From Hyphochytrium catenoides (Eukaryota; Sar; Hyphochytriomycetes; Hyphochytriales; Hyphochytriaceae), in the NCBI GenBank assembly GCA_900088475.1, contig FLMG01004102.1, forward strand, positions 1-62,043: a stretch of 62,043 bases of DNA, in the 5' to 3' direction. Position 1 is the first letter of the stretch; every line of letters starts with the position of its first letter. Shown one piece after another: positions 47,567 through 62,043 of this stretch. The notes under the pieces were generated by a model. It had not been told where the DNA came from. It worked only from the letters and a program-made list of their open reading frames with translations, and ran no database searches. The translations under genes were made by a program, and so were the position numbers.

Positions 47567-49847
47567 TGGCTGCACGGATTCCTCTCGTACCTGGCGGTGG
47601 TATGGGCATCCGCTTGTACAGGCGGGTTCGAGTCCGAGTCCTAACATCTGATCCGCTTTGCAGGTAGATCACCCTTTTCCCCACGAGTGATTCCAAGCCG
47701 CATCGCGCGCCTCCCTACTCCTCGGACGGGAACTACCAAGCCGCAGAACAAGCCACAGACCGCACCCAAACAATCCGTAGGACCCGCCGGAGGTAGTGAT
47801 CTAACCGATGAGGAAGGTGGCAGTTATAGGAGCCCTCGACCACCGGTTGCACCGGAATCGACACGGCAGGCGCGTGCCGAAGCCAAGTTCAGCTGGCCGA
47901 CGGGGGAGGACGACAAAGATATCACGACTTCTACTCACTCGAAGGAAGATGGCTTCAATGCATCTGGACATAGTCCTATGACGTCCACCTCACCTCCAAG
48001 CGCACCTCGCCCGCCTCAGGCAAACGTTTCGTCTGTCACAATTGGGGGCTCTCTTAATAGTCTAGCGAGTAGCCATCTTCGAGCACATCCGGTCTTTCCA
48101 GGTACTACGGACTGGATGCCCAATTCCTTGACTCTGCCTCTTCTCACTTCTATCTAAACCGCTTGCATCTCGCTGTACTACTCCTCACGGCCTAAAGTTC
48201 CTCCAGCGCTTGACAGTGCGGTAGGCGCAAAAGAAATCCAGACACGTCGTCGATCTGCCTCTTTTGCTCACCCGCACCATCCCACACGGCCGCTACGGCC
48301 ACCAAAGCGGCAGAGGACCGAAAGTCTGCAGATAAACAGCGCTGTCGACAGAACCGATCAGACCACACTGACAAGCAATCATCCAGCCAAGTCGAGCACG
48401 AACGGGGGACCGTCCTTTGTGGACGCCAAAAGGCCCGAGAAGGAAAGCAAGGGCCGAGTGAAGTTACCCCCCAAAAAGCTCAAGAAATCTCAACCTGTCA
48501 TCCGAGAGAAGACCCGGCTCGGAGACCTAACTCGAGGAATGCCGGCGGGAGGCTTGCCAACTAAAGCGGCCCAAGAAAGACAAGTACGTGTGCACAGCAA
48601 CGCTCCTCTCGTCATTGAGCCTACATCTGTATAGTCTCTGGTCCTCCTTCACCACGACTTCGCCTTTATGAGCAAGCCCTTAATGAGCAAGGCCTTAAGT
48701 CTCGGGACTCTTCCTAGGAGGCTGCTAAGGCTTCACGGAGAGAAAGGGAAAAGGGATCGCGACAGTCCCCTAACGGAAATGCTAACGGTGATCAGTCTGG
48801 GGGTAAAGAGGCCCAGAATAACACCAAAACACCACCTCAAAAGAGCTCAAAAGTCACAAATAGAGGAGAGAGGTAAGCCCCATGAGCCTCAATCGTCTTT
48901 GAGAATGCATCCTCTCGTTGGAAGGATGTTCATTAGCCCAACACTTACGTCGATATTGGGATGCTCATAGCTTTTACTTTACCATCTTCTATGACTTCCT
49001 AGTTGACCGCATCTACCACAATCAGCATTCGTGCGTATTGACAGTAAAATATCTTGATAGCGCTCCGGTGGCTCCTACTCCTCGAGTTCAAGTTGTGAAT
49101 GGGCAGATCGTGATCAATGAGGAGTCTTTGGTAGGCTTTCGATTGACTTGTAAATCAAATTGCCGGAGAGTGTAGTCTGCCTCTGCGTATTATCCGAGAT
49201 GAGTCTGTTGTTGGACACTTCTACATCTTTATCGCCCCATGTAATCTTTATCTGGTTTCTCTTTTGTACATAAGCTTCTCGCTCTTCTCTGCGGGTTTCT
49301 TAGGGATTTTGTTAACGTCTGGCAATCGTAGGTGGTGCACGAAGAGCATGTTGTTGATGAAGATCATGAGATAGTTTATGAAGGCAACCAGAATCATGTC
49401 ACTTCTTCCTCCTTTTCCGTGCGTTCCAAGAGCGAAAAATGGACTTTAGATGACACCAAGAAGTTCTATGAGGTAGAGTACCCGTGATGGCTACGGAAGT
49501 GCGAAGCTTACCGTATTCACTCATTGACTGCAGGGTCTGCGGCAGTTTGGAACCGACTTTATGATGATGTTGTCGCTCTTCCCCGGGAGGGATAGACGGC
49601 AATTGAAGAACAAATTCAAAAAAGAGGAGAGAGAGCATAAAGCACTTGTAGATAAGGCACTCAACGCCTCGTTACCTTTGGGTAAGGTCTACGGACTCTT
49701 ATTCTGCCTGATGAGCAAAAGCTATGTAGTGCTTTTGGCTGACCCTTTTGTCCCTCTCTCCTAATCCGCCACACTTATATGGCCCATTACTGCTGCTGCA
49801 CAGACGTTTCATTATTTGAGGAGCTTACCCAAGGCTCAGAGAGCTAG
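47567..49847 (+). CDS. BDP1: TFIIIB subunit BDP1 (B'')
   Basis: RNA polymerase III initiation factor subunit, nuclear. About seven exons run from ATG 47567 to TAG 49845-49847. The N-terminal half is Ser/Pro/Lys-rich and disordered. A block KTRLGDLTRGMPAGG fits the conserved short motif ahead of the SANT domain. Next come VQVVNGQIVINEESL, another BDP1 hallmark, and the extended SANT domain: KWTLDDTKKFYE, then GLRQFGTDFMMMLSLFPGRD and RRQLKNKFKKEER (49480-49660). This order is diagnostic of BDP1. The protein is short (about 560 aa) compared with animal orthologues. It binds TBP-BRF1 at tRNA and 5S promoters. Confidence 0.92.
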
Positions 49848-50105
49848 CGGCTATGCCCCTATTGCGGACTTGTATTTATGTCCCATCAGCTTCATGGGGG
49901 CTAGTTGAGCATCTTGATGGATAGACTCGGAAGATAACGTGCCTGGCAAGGTGTCGTTCATAGCTGAGAGATGGTCGTTTTCATGGTCTTGTCTTGGGGA
50001 TTAGTCTACATCCTCAGTCCAGAAGGGCTATCGTCATCCATCCTCATCAGCTTTTATTAGCAGCTCAGACTAGCGCCCGAGAACGCTCTCTAGGCCTGAT
50101 GGCTT

Positions 50106-51832
50106 CTAATACTTGTGAAGTTTCGTGACAATATACACTCTCACAGTCTGGTCTAAGCACGAGAGCACACAGAGGCCCTCTCTGTCCGGACTAATCCGTT
50201 TCAGAAGAAGGAACCACAGGAGAAGGTGGTAAGGCGCCCTTGTTACCAGGAAGCTCAAATAAAGATACTGTACTTAGTTCCCTCACCTCCAGTCAAAGCT
50301 CACAATAGGCTGTGGGGATATGATCCGTGAGTTCAAGAGCTCCACAGTTCCAGCGACGCCCTTTGTGCTTCCATCGGCATTCTGCGCCGTCCTCGACATA
50401 GGATAGTGGCTATAAAATGAGGTTTAGTGAAAAGTAGACACAGCTGTTAACGAAAATGCTCTTTTTGGCTTTGCTTGGCCTCTTACTATTTGTAGATGTT
50501 GAGTCCACCGTTGCCGCCTCCAGTCATAAATAAATCGCGATTCTGGGGAAGATGCCTGCAAGACGTTCTATCTTAGTGCTATCAACCGTCAGCATAGTCG
50601 CGAATCGCGACGACCTTGTCATAAGTGCCTCACCTTCCCAGCCATACGGTTGATTTGTGGGCCTTCTCCGACATGAATGCAAAGCCCTCCGACGGATGTT
50701 GTGTGCGCAAGTCGTAAACCCGGAACTTGCTCTCCAACGTAGTGACGAGGAGCTTGTTCATCTCTATATCCTTGCGATCAAACTCTACGCCCACAACCTA
50801 GCCAGCCAAGATGAAACACGTGATTTAGCCTCCCCTCTTATGCGCCAACAATTGCATAGGGTAGCCTTAATACAGGTTAGCATAAGCTACCAATAACAGA
50901 AGACTTACTCCGTTCTGTACGTTAGTCTCCCACCGCAAGGTGTTCGTGCGAAGATCAAACATCTTGATGTCTCCATTGTCATAGCCCGCCGCAACGCATC
51001 GTTCGGAGTCATTGAATGAGTTGCCTAAAATTGCTCTACATCAGCCCACTATTTTGTTCTGGGCGAAGTGCACAACATACCGAAGCAAACAGTCCAGCAG
51101 TCACGTACAGCCTCCCCTTCGTCTGGTTCCAGAGACACAACAGGACTCTTTACTCTAGGATCCCAGATACGAACGCAGCCTAAGATGAGAAAGGAGCCCC
51201 GGTTTTAGCCATACTTCAGCTGCTCCAAATCCTTGAAAGCGACGTGTACCATCTCTCCCAGCGGTGGCAATCTCGGGAGCGCCATATCCGAGGTTGAGGC
51301 CACCACATCCGTCAATGGCATTGACCAACGACTTGTGAGCTTGGGCAGAATAGACCGGAATGTCTAGCCTTTCCAGATCCCTACAACGTACGCACAGGAC
51401 AGATACGGGATAAGCGAACTCAGAGAAAGCTTTTAAAGATATTCTCAATCCTTCTCTTCTTACCAGATATTGAGGAGTCCACCAAAGTCGCCCGTGGCTA
51501 AATGACGATCATCAAGACTAGAAGCTCCAAAGGTACCGCATTTAACGCCGTGAGAGTGAACTCGCTGCAGGAAGAGACATAAGTGCAGAACCATCAGCTA
51601 CGACATTTCTTTCAGGTCTCTAGAGCGAGCCATATTGAGGCAGAGGTACCTCTTGGACTAAGTTGAGCTCTCCGTGGTTCATTTCGAAAACCTGGATGGC
51701 ACCAGTTGCTTTTGGATGGATACCCATTGCCACAAACCGAGCCGAACATGGTACCCATCTCGTATCGTAAGGGGTAAATGTGACACCCTTATGGATGTGT
51801 TCCAATATTTGAGGGGCGTCAGTTGTATCCAT
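50106..51832 (-). CDS. DNAAF10: WDR92/DNAAF10 WD40 dynein-assembly factor
   Basis: Seven-bladed WD40 protein, multi-exon, start 51832, stop 50106-50108. The N-terminus [20 protein letters not shown] with [20 protein letters not shown] aligns with human WDR92. Other conserved pieces are [20 protein letters not shown] followed by ATAGRDGT (about 51230-51330), the CWTVCFG strand near 51080 (partial), [20 protein letters not shown] around 51000, [19 protein letters not shown] and the C-terminal [15 protein letters not shown]92 works with the R2TP-like prefoldin complex in cytoplasmic preassembly of axonemal dynein arms, so the organism very probably has motile cilia. Full length is present. Confidence 0.94.
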
Positions 51833-51983
51833 CGTAAGAGCAATCTACAGAGTTCACCAGCGTTGGGAGACCCGGAATTGAGATTTTGATGTCAGATCTA
51901 TGCGTTAGAACGGGGTAATCCGCGTGGCCAACGCGCTGCACTTCCTACTCGGCCAGTAGCCCTGTGCCGTCAGCCCTCGGCAT

Positions 51984-52621
51984 TCAGCTAAAGAACAGGA
52001 CTTTCCTATTGTCAGTCACCAGCGGTCGGTCGGTGAGAAGCGCCTTGCGCAATGTAGAACTATTGGAGCGTCTCAGCCCGATGCGGCGCTGCTGGTCAAA
52101 GGTCAGGGTTGGTGGCTTCACTTGGACATGAGCTGGGACCTTCGATAAATCTAAAACAAACGCTGAACCTTGGTGCCTTTTCCAACTCTATGTGGGGGTA
52201 ACTCCAACCACTCACTGAGACGGAGCTCCCTCCGCTTCATCCTTCCTTACACTACTATGGTCTGGAGTGAAGCACCTCCTACCCTGTGAGTAGGGCGGTG
52301 AGGCTACCTTTACATCCTGGGGGCGTTCTGAAGTGATGTGTCTTCTCAAAGGCTTCGAAGAGCTCGGATATCGAAGGAAGGCCCAGGGCGGAAGAGGCGA
52401 GGCGGCAGAGATAAGCACAGCTGGCAGCGACACATTCAACCAATATTGGCACCACCGGCAACACACTGTCATTGGCATTAGGTGCTCAATAAGCTCGTTC
52501 TTTGAGAGGACAGCAAGGCTCGCTGTGGATCCTAGAAGTGGGTTTTGGCTCTCATCGGAGACATGGAGGATGGCAGCATCGTCAGTGATCCATCCTCAGT
52601 TTTAATTCGGAAGTGAGACAT
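51984..52621 (-). CDS. unidentified protein, 5' end unresolved
   Basis: Two minus-strand exons join cleanly. The upstream one (about 52305-52465) reads VVPILVECVAAS then LGLPSISELFEAFEKTHHF and ends at a phase-1 GT donor. The last (51984 to about 52150) reads LSKVPAHVQVKPPTLTFD, then QQRRIGLRRSNSSTLRKAL, stop 51984-51986. The acceptor is TTTTAG. The beginning is unclear: the ATG at 52621, 20 nt from the oppositely oriented actin-like gene, starts a frame reading MSHFRIKTEDGS that needs a weak GTCTCC donor to connect. A second frame just upstream of VVPILV also reads like protein (SKNELIEHLMPMT), displaced by one base. No family recognised. Shares a very short bidirectional promoter with the actin-like gene. 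Confidence 0.5.
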
Positions 52622-52641
52622 TATCCTTTCCGGCTTCAAAT

Positions 52642-54133
52642 ATGTCCGCCGCAAAGCGGGAAGCTGTTAGCGATGTGGTGGTTCTGGACTCTGGCTCCTC
52701 TTGTGTTAAGGTTGGCTACAGCGGCGAGGACACACCTCGATCCATCTTCCCAGCTGCCATTGGCGATCCGATAAACAAGCTGGACTTTGCTAAAAAGTTA
52801 GGTGCTGCAGCAAAGGAGAAATATATTGGTGCCCAGGTCTTCACTCACACTGCAGACCTGCACGTGAGCCACCCCATTGAGGTTGGATTTATGAAAAACA
52901 CTATGCGATCACTGGAAACTGCGATCCCCTCACTATACTCTTCTTACGCAGCGAGGCGTTGTCGTTGACTGGGACAAGCTCGAGACGTTATGGGAGCACA
53001 GCTTCGTCGGTGAACTCGGTCTCAATCTCGAGACAGACAACGTGGCGGTAAGGGCACACTTCAGGCATCACAAATCTCCACCCCAATGAGGCTTATTCCA
53101 GCTCCTACTAGGTATTGGCCATAGATACAGCATTGTCGGCGAAAAAGCAGCGCGAAAGAATGGCACAAATAATGTTTGAAAAGTTCAAGGTTCAGGGATT
53201 CAATGTCGCTACGCAGAACGTACTCTCTCTTTTTGCTTCTGGGCGTACTCGAGGGCTAGTGCTCGAATGCGGAGATGGCACAACGTCCGCCGTACCAGTC
53301 TTTGAGGGTAATGTTTGGCCAAGCTCTACGTCGCCTGTATAAGCTTGAGTGTGCTAAGACACCTTGCAGGTTACGCGCTACCACACGCCATTGTGAAGAC
53401 GGAAGTCGCTGGTCAGGATGTCACACGGGCAGTCCAAGATATACTGATGAAAAACGGTGTCAAGGCTGCTGCCAACAACCGGGACATTGCACGACTTGTC
53501 AAGGAAAACGTATGCTCCTTTGATGCTGGGACTACGAAGTCTAAGGTGGGTTGATTGCTTAATACCATACATTCTCTTTCTCACGCAATAAAATTGCAGG
53601 CTGATCGCTCTTTTGAGCTTCCCGATGGCACTGAAATTTCTGTGACTGACGAGTTGCGAAACCGGCCGCCCAGTCTTCTATTCGACGTACCCAAGCGAAA
53701 GGCGGATAATCCATCGCAGTCAGTGGGCCTCACCGTCACAGGTTTGGTGGTGAAGAGCCTATCAAAATGCGACACAGACCTCCAGAAAGATCTCTACAAG
53801 TCCATCCTGCTTGCAGGTGGAACGACCATGCTCAAAGGCAAGTCAGTCCCTGAAATTGAATATGCACGACTTCAAGCCCTAATCTGCTTGGGATCTGTAG
53901 GCTTTCCCAAGAAGGTGCATGCGGAACTTACTCGTTCATTCTCAAGAGAGGTAGAGTTTCAAGTGATTCCTGATGTTCACAAGGGGGAGCGCGGCTACAA
54001 TGCTCAAAGACGTCTTGCGGCATGGATTGGTGGGTCACTCTTCACGTCACTAAGCACTTATCGGCAAATCCAAATAGGGAAACAAGAATGGGAGGAATCT
54101 CATGAAAGTGTGATTCATCGGAAAGCTCTCTAA
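52642..54133 (+). CDS. divergent actin / actin-like protein
   Basis: Six exons: 52642-52881, 52952-53047, 53112-53307, 53370-53545, 53600-53837, 53901-54133; 1179 nt, 392 aa, all phases consistent. Actin-fold landmarks: VLDSGSSCVKVGYSGED (phosphate loop 1), HPIERGVVVDWDKLE, QIMFEKFKVQGFNVA, SLFASGRTRGLVLECGDGTT (phosphate loop 2), EGYALPHAI, SFELPDGTEISV, ILLAGGTTMLKG, AAWIGGSLFTSLSTY. The C-terminus is HRKAL where conventional actin has HRKCF. The DNase-loop region is unlike muscle or cytoplasmic actin. It could be an actin-related protein or a fast-evolving actin. The fifth intron (53838-53900) has a GC donor; if retained it adds 21 aa in frame. Confidence 0.93.
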
Positions 54134-54971
54134 TGAGCAATGTAGATACGCTCTTTCAGCGCGTTGCTTGTCCTCAACTAAAAAAAAAACTTAGTTGATT
54201 TTGTTCCACATTATGGGACCGTACTCCAGGAGTGCTGGAGTGCTGTTTGTCGACCAACTTCATCTGCATCCTCTTGCCAGCTTGCCAGCCGCCTTGAAGC
54301 TGATGACTCTGAGCTTCCCACGTGCTGCTGCTTCAATGACAGAGGAACTCCTTTGAACCTCGTACAGACTCCACCACTACAGTAGATGTCGCTCCACTGA
54401 CACATTATTCAGCACTTCATGCATACAGATCAAGAATAGGTGGGAGTGCACTATACTGGAAACGGATCTTGTAACGCCCAACCCTCACGAGGGACCATTT
54501 CGCGCAAGGAAGGTGGTATACCTTTTACTGGTCCCCCTGTAGAGGGCTAAATGAGAGGTTAGCTTGATCAATGTGGCTGTGGGGCGGGAAGTCCGAAGCG
54601 ATGGAGCAATGAAGCACGGCAAGGACATGTGGCCTTCTCATGAGCATGAGCACAGGTAGCTTCCTATGGGCTTCGAAGCGGCAGGCAAAGAATGTATTTC
54701 CTCGTTTCCTCGGTGTAGGCCGTTAGCTAAGGCATGCGTCTTTGTCAAGATCTTGGGGTTTCTGGGATTTTGTCAGCCTGCTACAATAGGCCTTCGACCC
54801 CCAACGAGTGAAAGACGCTTTTCCTCCTGGAAAATATCAGCCTCTAGTCACCAGTGTTCTTATGCCGTGCTCGTGTTGACAAGAAGGCTCTATAGCCGTC
54901 CTATTTTGGCTGTATGAAGGGGAACACGCAGCGCGAATGCTAACGACCTACTTAAAACCACATCCTGCACA
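54134..54971. other. intergenic, no recognised gene
   Basis: Starts with the 3' flank of the actin-like gene (an A-run at 54180-54190). A GCTGGAG/CTCCAGG hairpin-like pair lies near 54226-54240. Frames at 54211-54405 (-) and 54666-54917 (+) have no motif. The right end is the transporter promoter. Confidence 0.45.
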
Positions 54972-56968
54972 ATGATCCGGAAATCGAGTGTCCTTCCAAA
55001 GGAGGCCCCTACCGGAGGTGATCCCCGATCCTATGGCACTATGATAGATCTTAGCGAGAACGAGGCTTTGCTGCCCACCAAAGTCTCACATTCAGAGGTG
55101 GATACTGACTCGTATTTACACTCACTCATCCTACTGGCTTTGATTAACTATGTGACCTGCGCGGAGTGGAGCCTTGTCATGCCATCCCTATTTGCGTACA
55201 TCAGTGCGTTAGGAGGAAGTCAGGCTTGCTATGGCTTTGTGCTGTGTGGCTTTGAGGCAATGCAGCTTGTCGCCAAGCCATTGGTGGGTTTGTGGGCTGA
55301 CCGCCGCTCCATAGCAGAAGTATACACGATCACGTTACTCCTAGGAGTCGCCGGCAACATTCTGTACAGCCTTGCAGAGAGCCTGGGCCTATGGGCAATA
55401 GTCGCAGGCAGACTTATCGCTGGCCTTGGTGCGGCCAACATGGTTGTCGGGCTTGGGTATTTGACTCGAACCACTACTTCTAAAAATCGAACCAAGTATA
55501 TGGCGAGGATGGGCATCGTCCGTATGGTTGGGATGAGCTCGGGTCCGGTGTTCACGATAATGTTTGAGGGTCTGAGTATCCCTCTGATTGGAGATTATAG
55601 AATTAACTCTATGACAGCACCAGGTAAGCGGCAGCAGCGTTGGCTCAACCCCTTCCATAACTCAACCTTGGCCTAAATTATAAAGTGGGCTTATTAATGA
55701 TGGAACTGTAGGTCTACTCACTGCGGCGATGCTTCTAGCCTGCTGTTTGGCAGCCACTAAGATGAAGGAGCCTCCCGCGATCTCAACAACGCTAGGAGTA
55801 TCACCATCCACCGCGTTGCTAAGTCAGGACTCTGGAAAAAAGTTCATTTGCTTTGACAGGACGCCTACCGTCCAAGCTCTACTCTGGCTTATGACCAAAC
55901 CAGCTTGCCTTCTCTGCATGCTGGTCACCTTCACCGTAAACCTGGTTGTTAGCGTGGCCAACATTATGGTCCCTCCTCTGACCAAGGTAAGGTCAATTGG
56001 CGTTCAAAATCTGGGCTCTTTCTGTCATTGAACACGGTATAACCCATGTTCAATGCTGTAGGGTGCGTTTGACTGGAGCCCGCTCTACAATAGCCTCATC
56101 TTTTCTGCGATGGCCTTCGAAATAATCTTAGGGGCCTTCATCGTTGGTTACATTAGCAACTGGGTTCATGACCGGTACCTTATCCTTGGAGGTCTCTGCT
56201 TCCTTGTGTTTAGCTGCTTAGTCATGGAGCTGACCTTCTACTGGGATATGAAGGTACCTTTTGTATTATGAAGAGGGTCTGAGGTGTTATCACCTTGGGA
56301 GGCTGATTATTTACTCTCTAGGTTGCCCACTTTGTCATTGGGGAGCTACTCCTTAATGCGGCCTTGCCGTTTATCAGCAGTCCCAACATTTCTCTCTTTT
56401 CCAAAGTGACTCAAAGGCATGACCCCGCGAATGTGTCGTTTTACCAAGGCATTCTGGCGATTACAGCCAGCGTAGGTGCTGTCTTGGGCCCCGTATGGGT
56501 AGGGTTCAGTTTGGGTGCGCCAGTTCCACATGGGCCAGCAGGTAAGAGTAGTGGTTTAGACTCAATGTCAGAACGCTAATGGTGATATCCCAATCCCCTT
56601 CAGGCCACCTTACAATTGGTTTAGTTATCTTAGTGGCAGTTGCTAATGTGCTCTGCCTGGCGGCCTTCTTCAAAAGCTTTCAGACGGTTGACTCTGAGCC
56701 GGAGCACCAGCTTGACGAGCTTGAAAAGGAAGAAGTTCTTGCTGCAATAGTACAGGAACAACCCTCTACAGTTCTGCAGCAGCCAGCGGCATTTTTGACC
56801 CCTGGCCAGGAGGAGAACTTTGCCAGATATGGTACTCCTACCCCCACCCTTCTGTTGATGTCCAGAAGCGAGGTTTCCCTCCACTCAGTGGATCTAGAGG
56901 ACGACGTAGGCATAAGTAGCAAGCATGCAGAATGGCCTTCATCGCGGCGAAAGACAAACCCTCAATAG
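54972..56968 (+). CDS. major facilitator transporter, MFSD8/CLN7-like
   Basis: Five exons from ATG 54972 to the stop at 56966-56968, roughly 530 aa. A cytosolic N-terminus carries an acidic dileucine-type signal (SENEALLPTK), often lysosomal. About 12 membrane segments follow. The first repeat has INYVTCAEWSLVMPSLFAYI, LCGFEAMQLVAKPLVG and LWADRRS, the MFS loop 2-3 motif (G-x-x-x-D-R-R). It continues with GRLIAGLGAANMVVGLGYLT. The second half includes LLWLMTKPACLLCMLVTF, IIFSAMAFEIILGAF-like, AALPFISSPNISLFS and LTIGLVILVAVANVL. The cytosolic C-tail is acidic (EKEEVL). The layout resembles MFSD8, a vacuolar/lysosomal anion transporter; substrate is not deducible here. Confidence 0.85.
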
Positions 56969-57096
56969 CATATCGACGATAGGAATATGATATACTGATA
57001 TTAGCTGAAGGACCTCATTGGTAAGGTATAAACAACCTACAAGCCGTCACATGGCGCCACTTTCTCTCCTTGAACACCATATATTTCCTAATAATT

Positions 57097-57673
57097 TTAG
57101 CCGAAGGTAATAGAGCTCTTCCCTCCTGGTGGAGCATGCAGACGAGTCGTGGATCTGCCTGTCATTACGTTGCCCGCATTTTGATTTGAACCGGAGGCGT
57201 AGGCGTTCGCCGACACTTGTCGGGGGCCAGTCTCTTGGTGATGGAAGACACCTTGGTCCTGTGGGCGTACAATCGTGGCTGGTGCATGGCTGGGAACGAC
57301 CGTATCCTGTTGCTTTACCGATGAGCGCTTCGCTGAAACGTCGGTGTCAGCAAAATTCCCACCCTGGGGGATAGGGTTGCTGGACTGTGGATATAAACGC
57401 TAATCAGCAAACGAGCATAAGAAGTCACAAGATAAATCATACCGTCTGTGGTGCTGCCGCTCTGCCTCTTCCACTCCTTTGAGAAGCAGTTTTATCATCG
57501 CTACCTTCTCCACCGAAAAGATAGGAGAGCTGTGAGGACCCCCCAGGCTTAGCATGGACCCTAGTGCTAGGCCTGTCACCAATAAAGTTGTCGCAGTTCT
57601 GCGAGGTCTGATATGATGTGCGTGACATTGCGGTAGTGACCTGGATAGAGCTGACCGTGGACTTGATCTTCAC
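57097..57673 (-). CDS. SPIRAL1-like microtubule-associated protein with duplicated signature
   Basis: Two exons, 57443-57673 and 57097-57384, joined by a 58-nt phase-0 intron; 172 aa, length divisible by three. Two copies of the SPIRAL1 C-terminal signature occur. The first reads NFIGDRPSTRVHAKPGG and then SSQLSYLFGGE. The second, at the very C-terminus, reads NVMTGRSTTRLHAPPGG and then KSSITFG. Plant SPIRAL1 proteins carry the same pattern (NFITDRPSTKVHxxPGG, then LFG) and bind growing cortical microtubule ends; JPT/HN1 proteins in animals share a related motif. The rest is Gln/Ser-rich and disordered. A microtubule role here is inferred from the motif. Confidence 0.82.
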
Positions 57674-58549
57674 TTGTTAGGAGGGCAATTTTGATTGTGA
57701 GGACTCTTAAAACCAGGTTGGACAGGCTTGACTACGGGATCAATGAGGCGGATTCTAACTCCCAGGGTCAGCTCACAGTAGACGATCCGCTTGTGCCGTA
57801 CAACGCAGAAGAAGACCGTAAGGGAAAAAGGCTAGCCTTTGCGGCAAAGGATGGCGATGATGAAGAAGAGGACGATGGGGGGCGGATGGAGCTAGCATTG
57901 CTTGTCGTTGTTGCGCCGCCTCTTATTGCCCGAACCCAAGCGTGCTGTCCTGTGACGCTTTCTTACTACTAGGGCACTGGCGCTTCGGTTGCCCTGGGTT
58001 ATAAACAGGTGGAACAGCGAAGGAGGAAGGGGAAGGGCATTTTCTAAGGAGGAGTATGTTTAGATATAGATCGGGCTATTTAGCTGTTGGCCCCGTCTTT
58101 GGCGGCATAAGACTAGGCCATAAAAGGATTAAGTAGAGGCTACGGTTTTGAATGTTTGTAAGTATAAATATACAGTTTGGAGTCGTATAAAGGCGTTACA
58201 ATACAAAGAGAGATCCGGCCTCTTGGAGCGCTGGACCGACGGCTGGTGAGCTGATAGGCAAGCAGGCCGATGATGCTCCAGATAGATCTTCATACTTATA
58301 CCTGTAGCCCTTTGTAGGCACTTGGAGGTTGGCCCACCCATTTGGGGTCATTTGAACCTGCCGGTCAGGAGTCGTATGCTGCCGTTCTTGGTACAGACGA
58401 GGTCTCTTTCTTTATGACGACTAGCATGTTATCTAAATGGGTTAGCCCTAACAAGTGCATTGATTGAGCCATCTTCTGGCTTTGATTTCAATTTCCTGTC
58501 CACCGGTCTAGGGTGGTATTCTACCAGTAGAGGTGATGAGTAATGATAG
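57674..58549. other. spacer; one possible small acidic ORF
   Basis: Holds the SPIRAL1-like promoter and the 3' flank of the MAP kinase. A plus-strand frame at 57691-57972 (93 aa, with GDDEEEDDGGRME) is divergent from the SPIRAL1-like gene and could be a real acidic protein or an exon, but has no recognisable motif or verified splice sites. Confidence 0.3.

Positions 58550-62043
<3,494 letters not shown>

Noticed and set aside
47605-47645. tRNA-like T-loop word (GGGTTCGAGTCC)
   Set aside because: It lies in the first BDP1 intron; no acceptor stem, D-arm or anticodon arm can be built around it in about 72 nt.

Overview
This 62 kb window is nuclear DNA from a unicellular eukaryote. Genes carry many short spliceosomal introns, mostly 55-160 nt GT-AG, and lie close together on both strands with no operon logic. 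There is one 100-N assembly gap. Content points to a ciliated or flagellated protist: CEP20/FOR20, the dynein-assembly factor WDR92/DNAAF10, an SFI1-repeat protein and coiled-coil proteins. A SPIRAL1-type protein, and a phosphoglycerate mutase whose N-terminus looks like a mitochondrial presequence, lean towards a stramenopile or other SAR-like lineage. The sequence alone does not fix the taxon. I saw no transposon, tRNA, rRNA or CRISPR array.

Layout. 0-11 kb: a glycine-rich protein (+); a small multi-span membrane protein (-); a pentameric ligand-gated ion channel (pLGIC, -); an organellar-type glutamyl-tRNA synthetase (-); a family-16 methyltransferase (-); then a CAG-rich minisatellite. 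11-28 kb: a very large C2/coiled-coil/ankyrin-like protein (+); a coiled-coil protein (-); a RECQ1-type helicase (-); an SFI1-repeat plus tandem-SAM protein (-). 28-45 kb: the gap; ribosomal protein eS28 (+); NF-YB (-); phosphoglycerate mutase (-); a CHD/Mi-2 chromatin remodeler (+); an SFT2-type Golgi membrane protein (-); a PP2C phosphatase (+). 45-62 kb: CEP20 (+); an unknown zinc-ribbon-like gene (+); TFIIIB subunit BDP1 (+); WDR92 (-); an unknown gene (-); an actin-like protein (+); an MFSD8-like transporter (+); a SPIRAL1-like protein (-); and a MAP kinase (-) running off the right edge.

Exon models were built by hand from reading frame, splice dinucleotides and phase. For the pLGIC, SFI1/SAM, actin-like, NF-YB, SPIRAL1-like and 882-1822 genes, all phases agree and the total coding length is divisible by three, which strongly supports those models. 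The most notable observations are the protist pLGIC with a cation-type pore, the MAP kinase with an SEY instead of TEY/TDY activation motif, GC-AG introns in three genes, the SFI1-SAM fusion, and a SPIRAL1-like protein with a duplicated signature.
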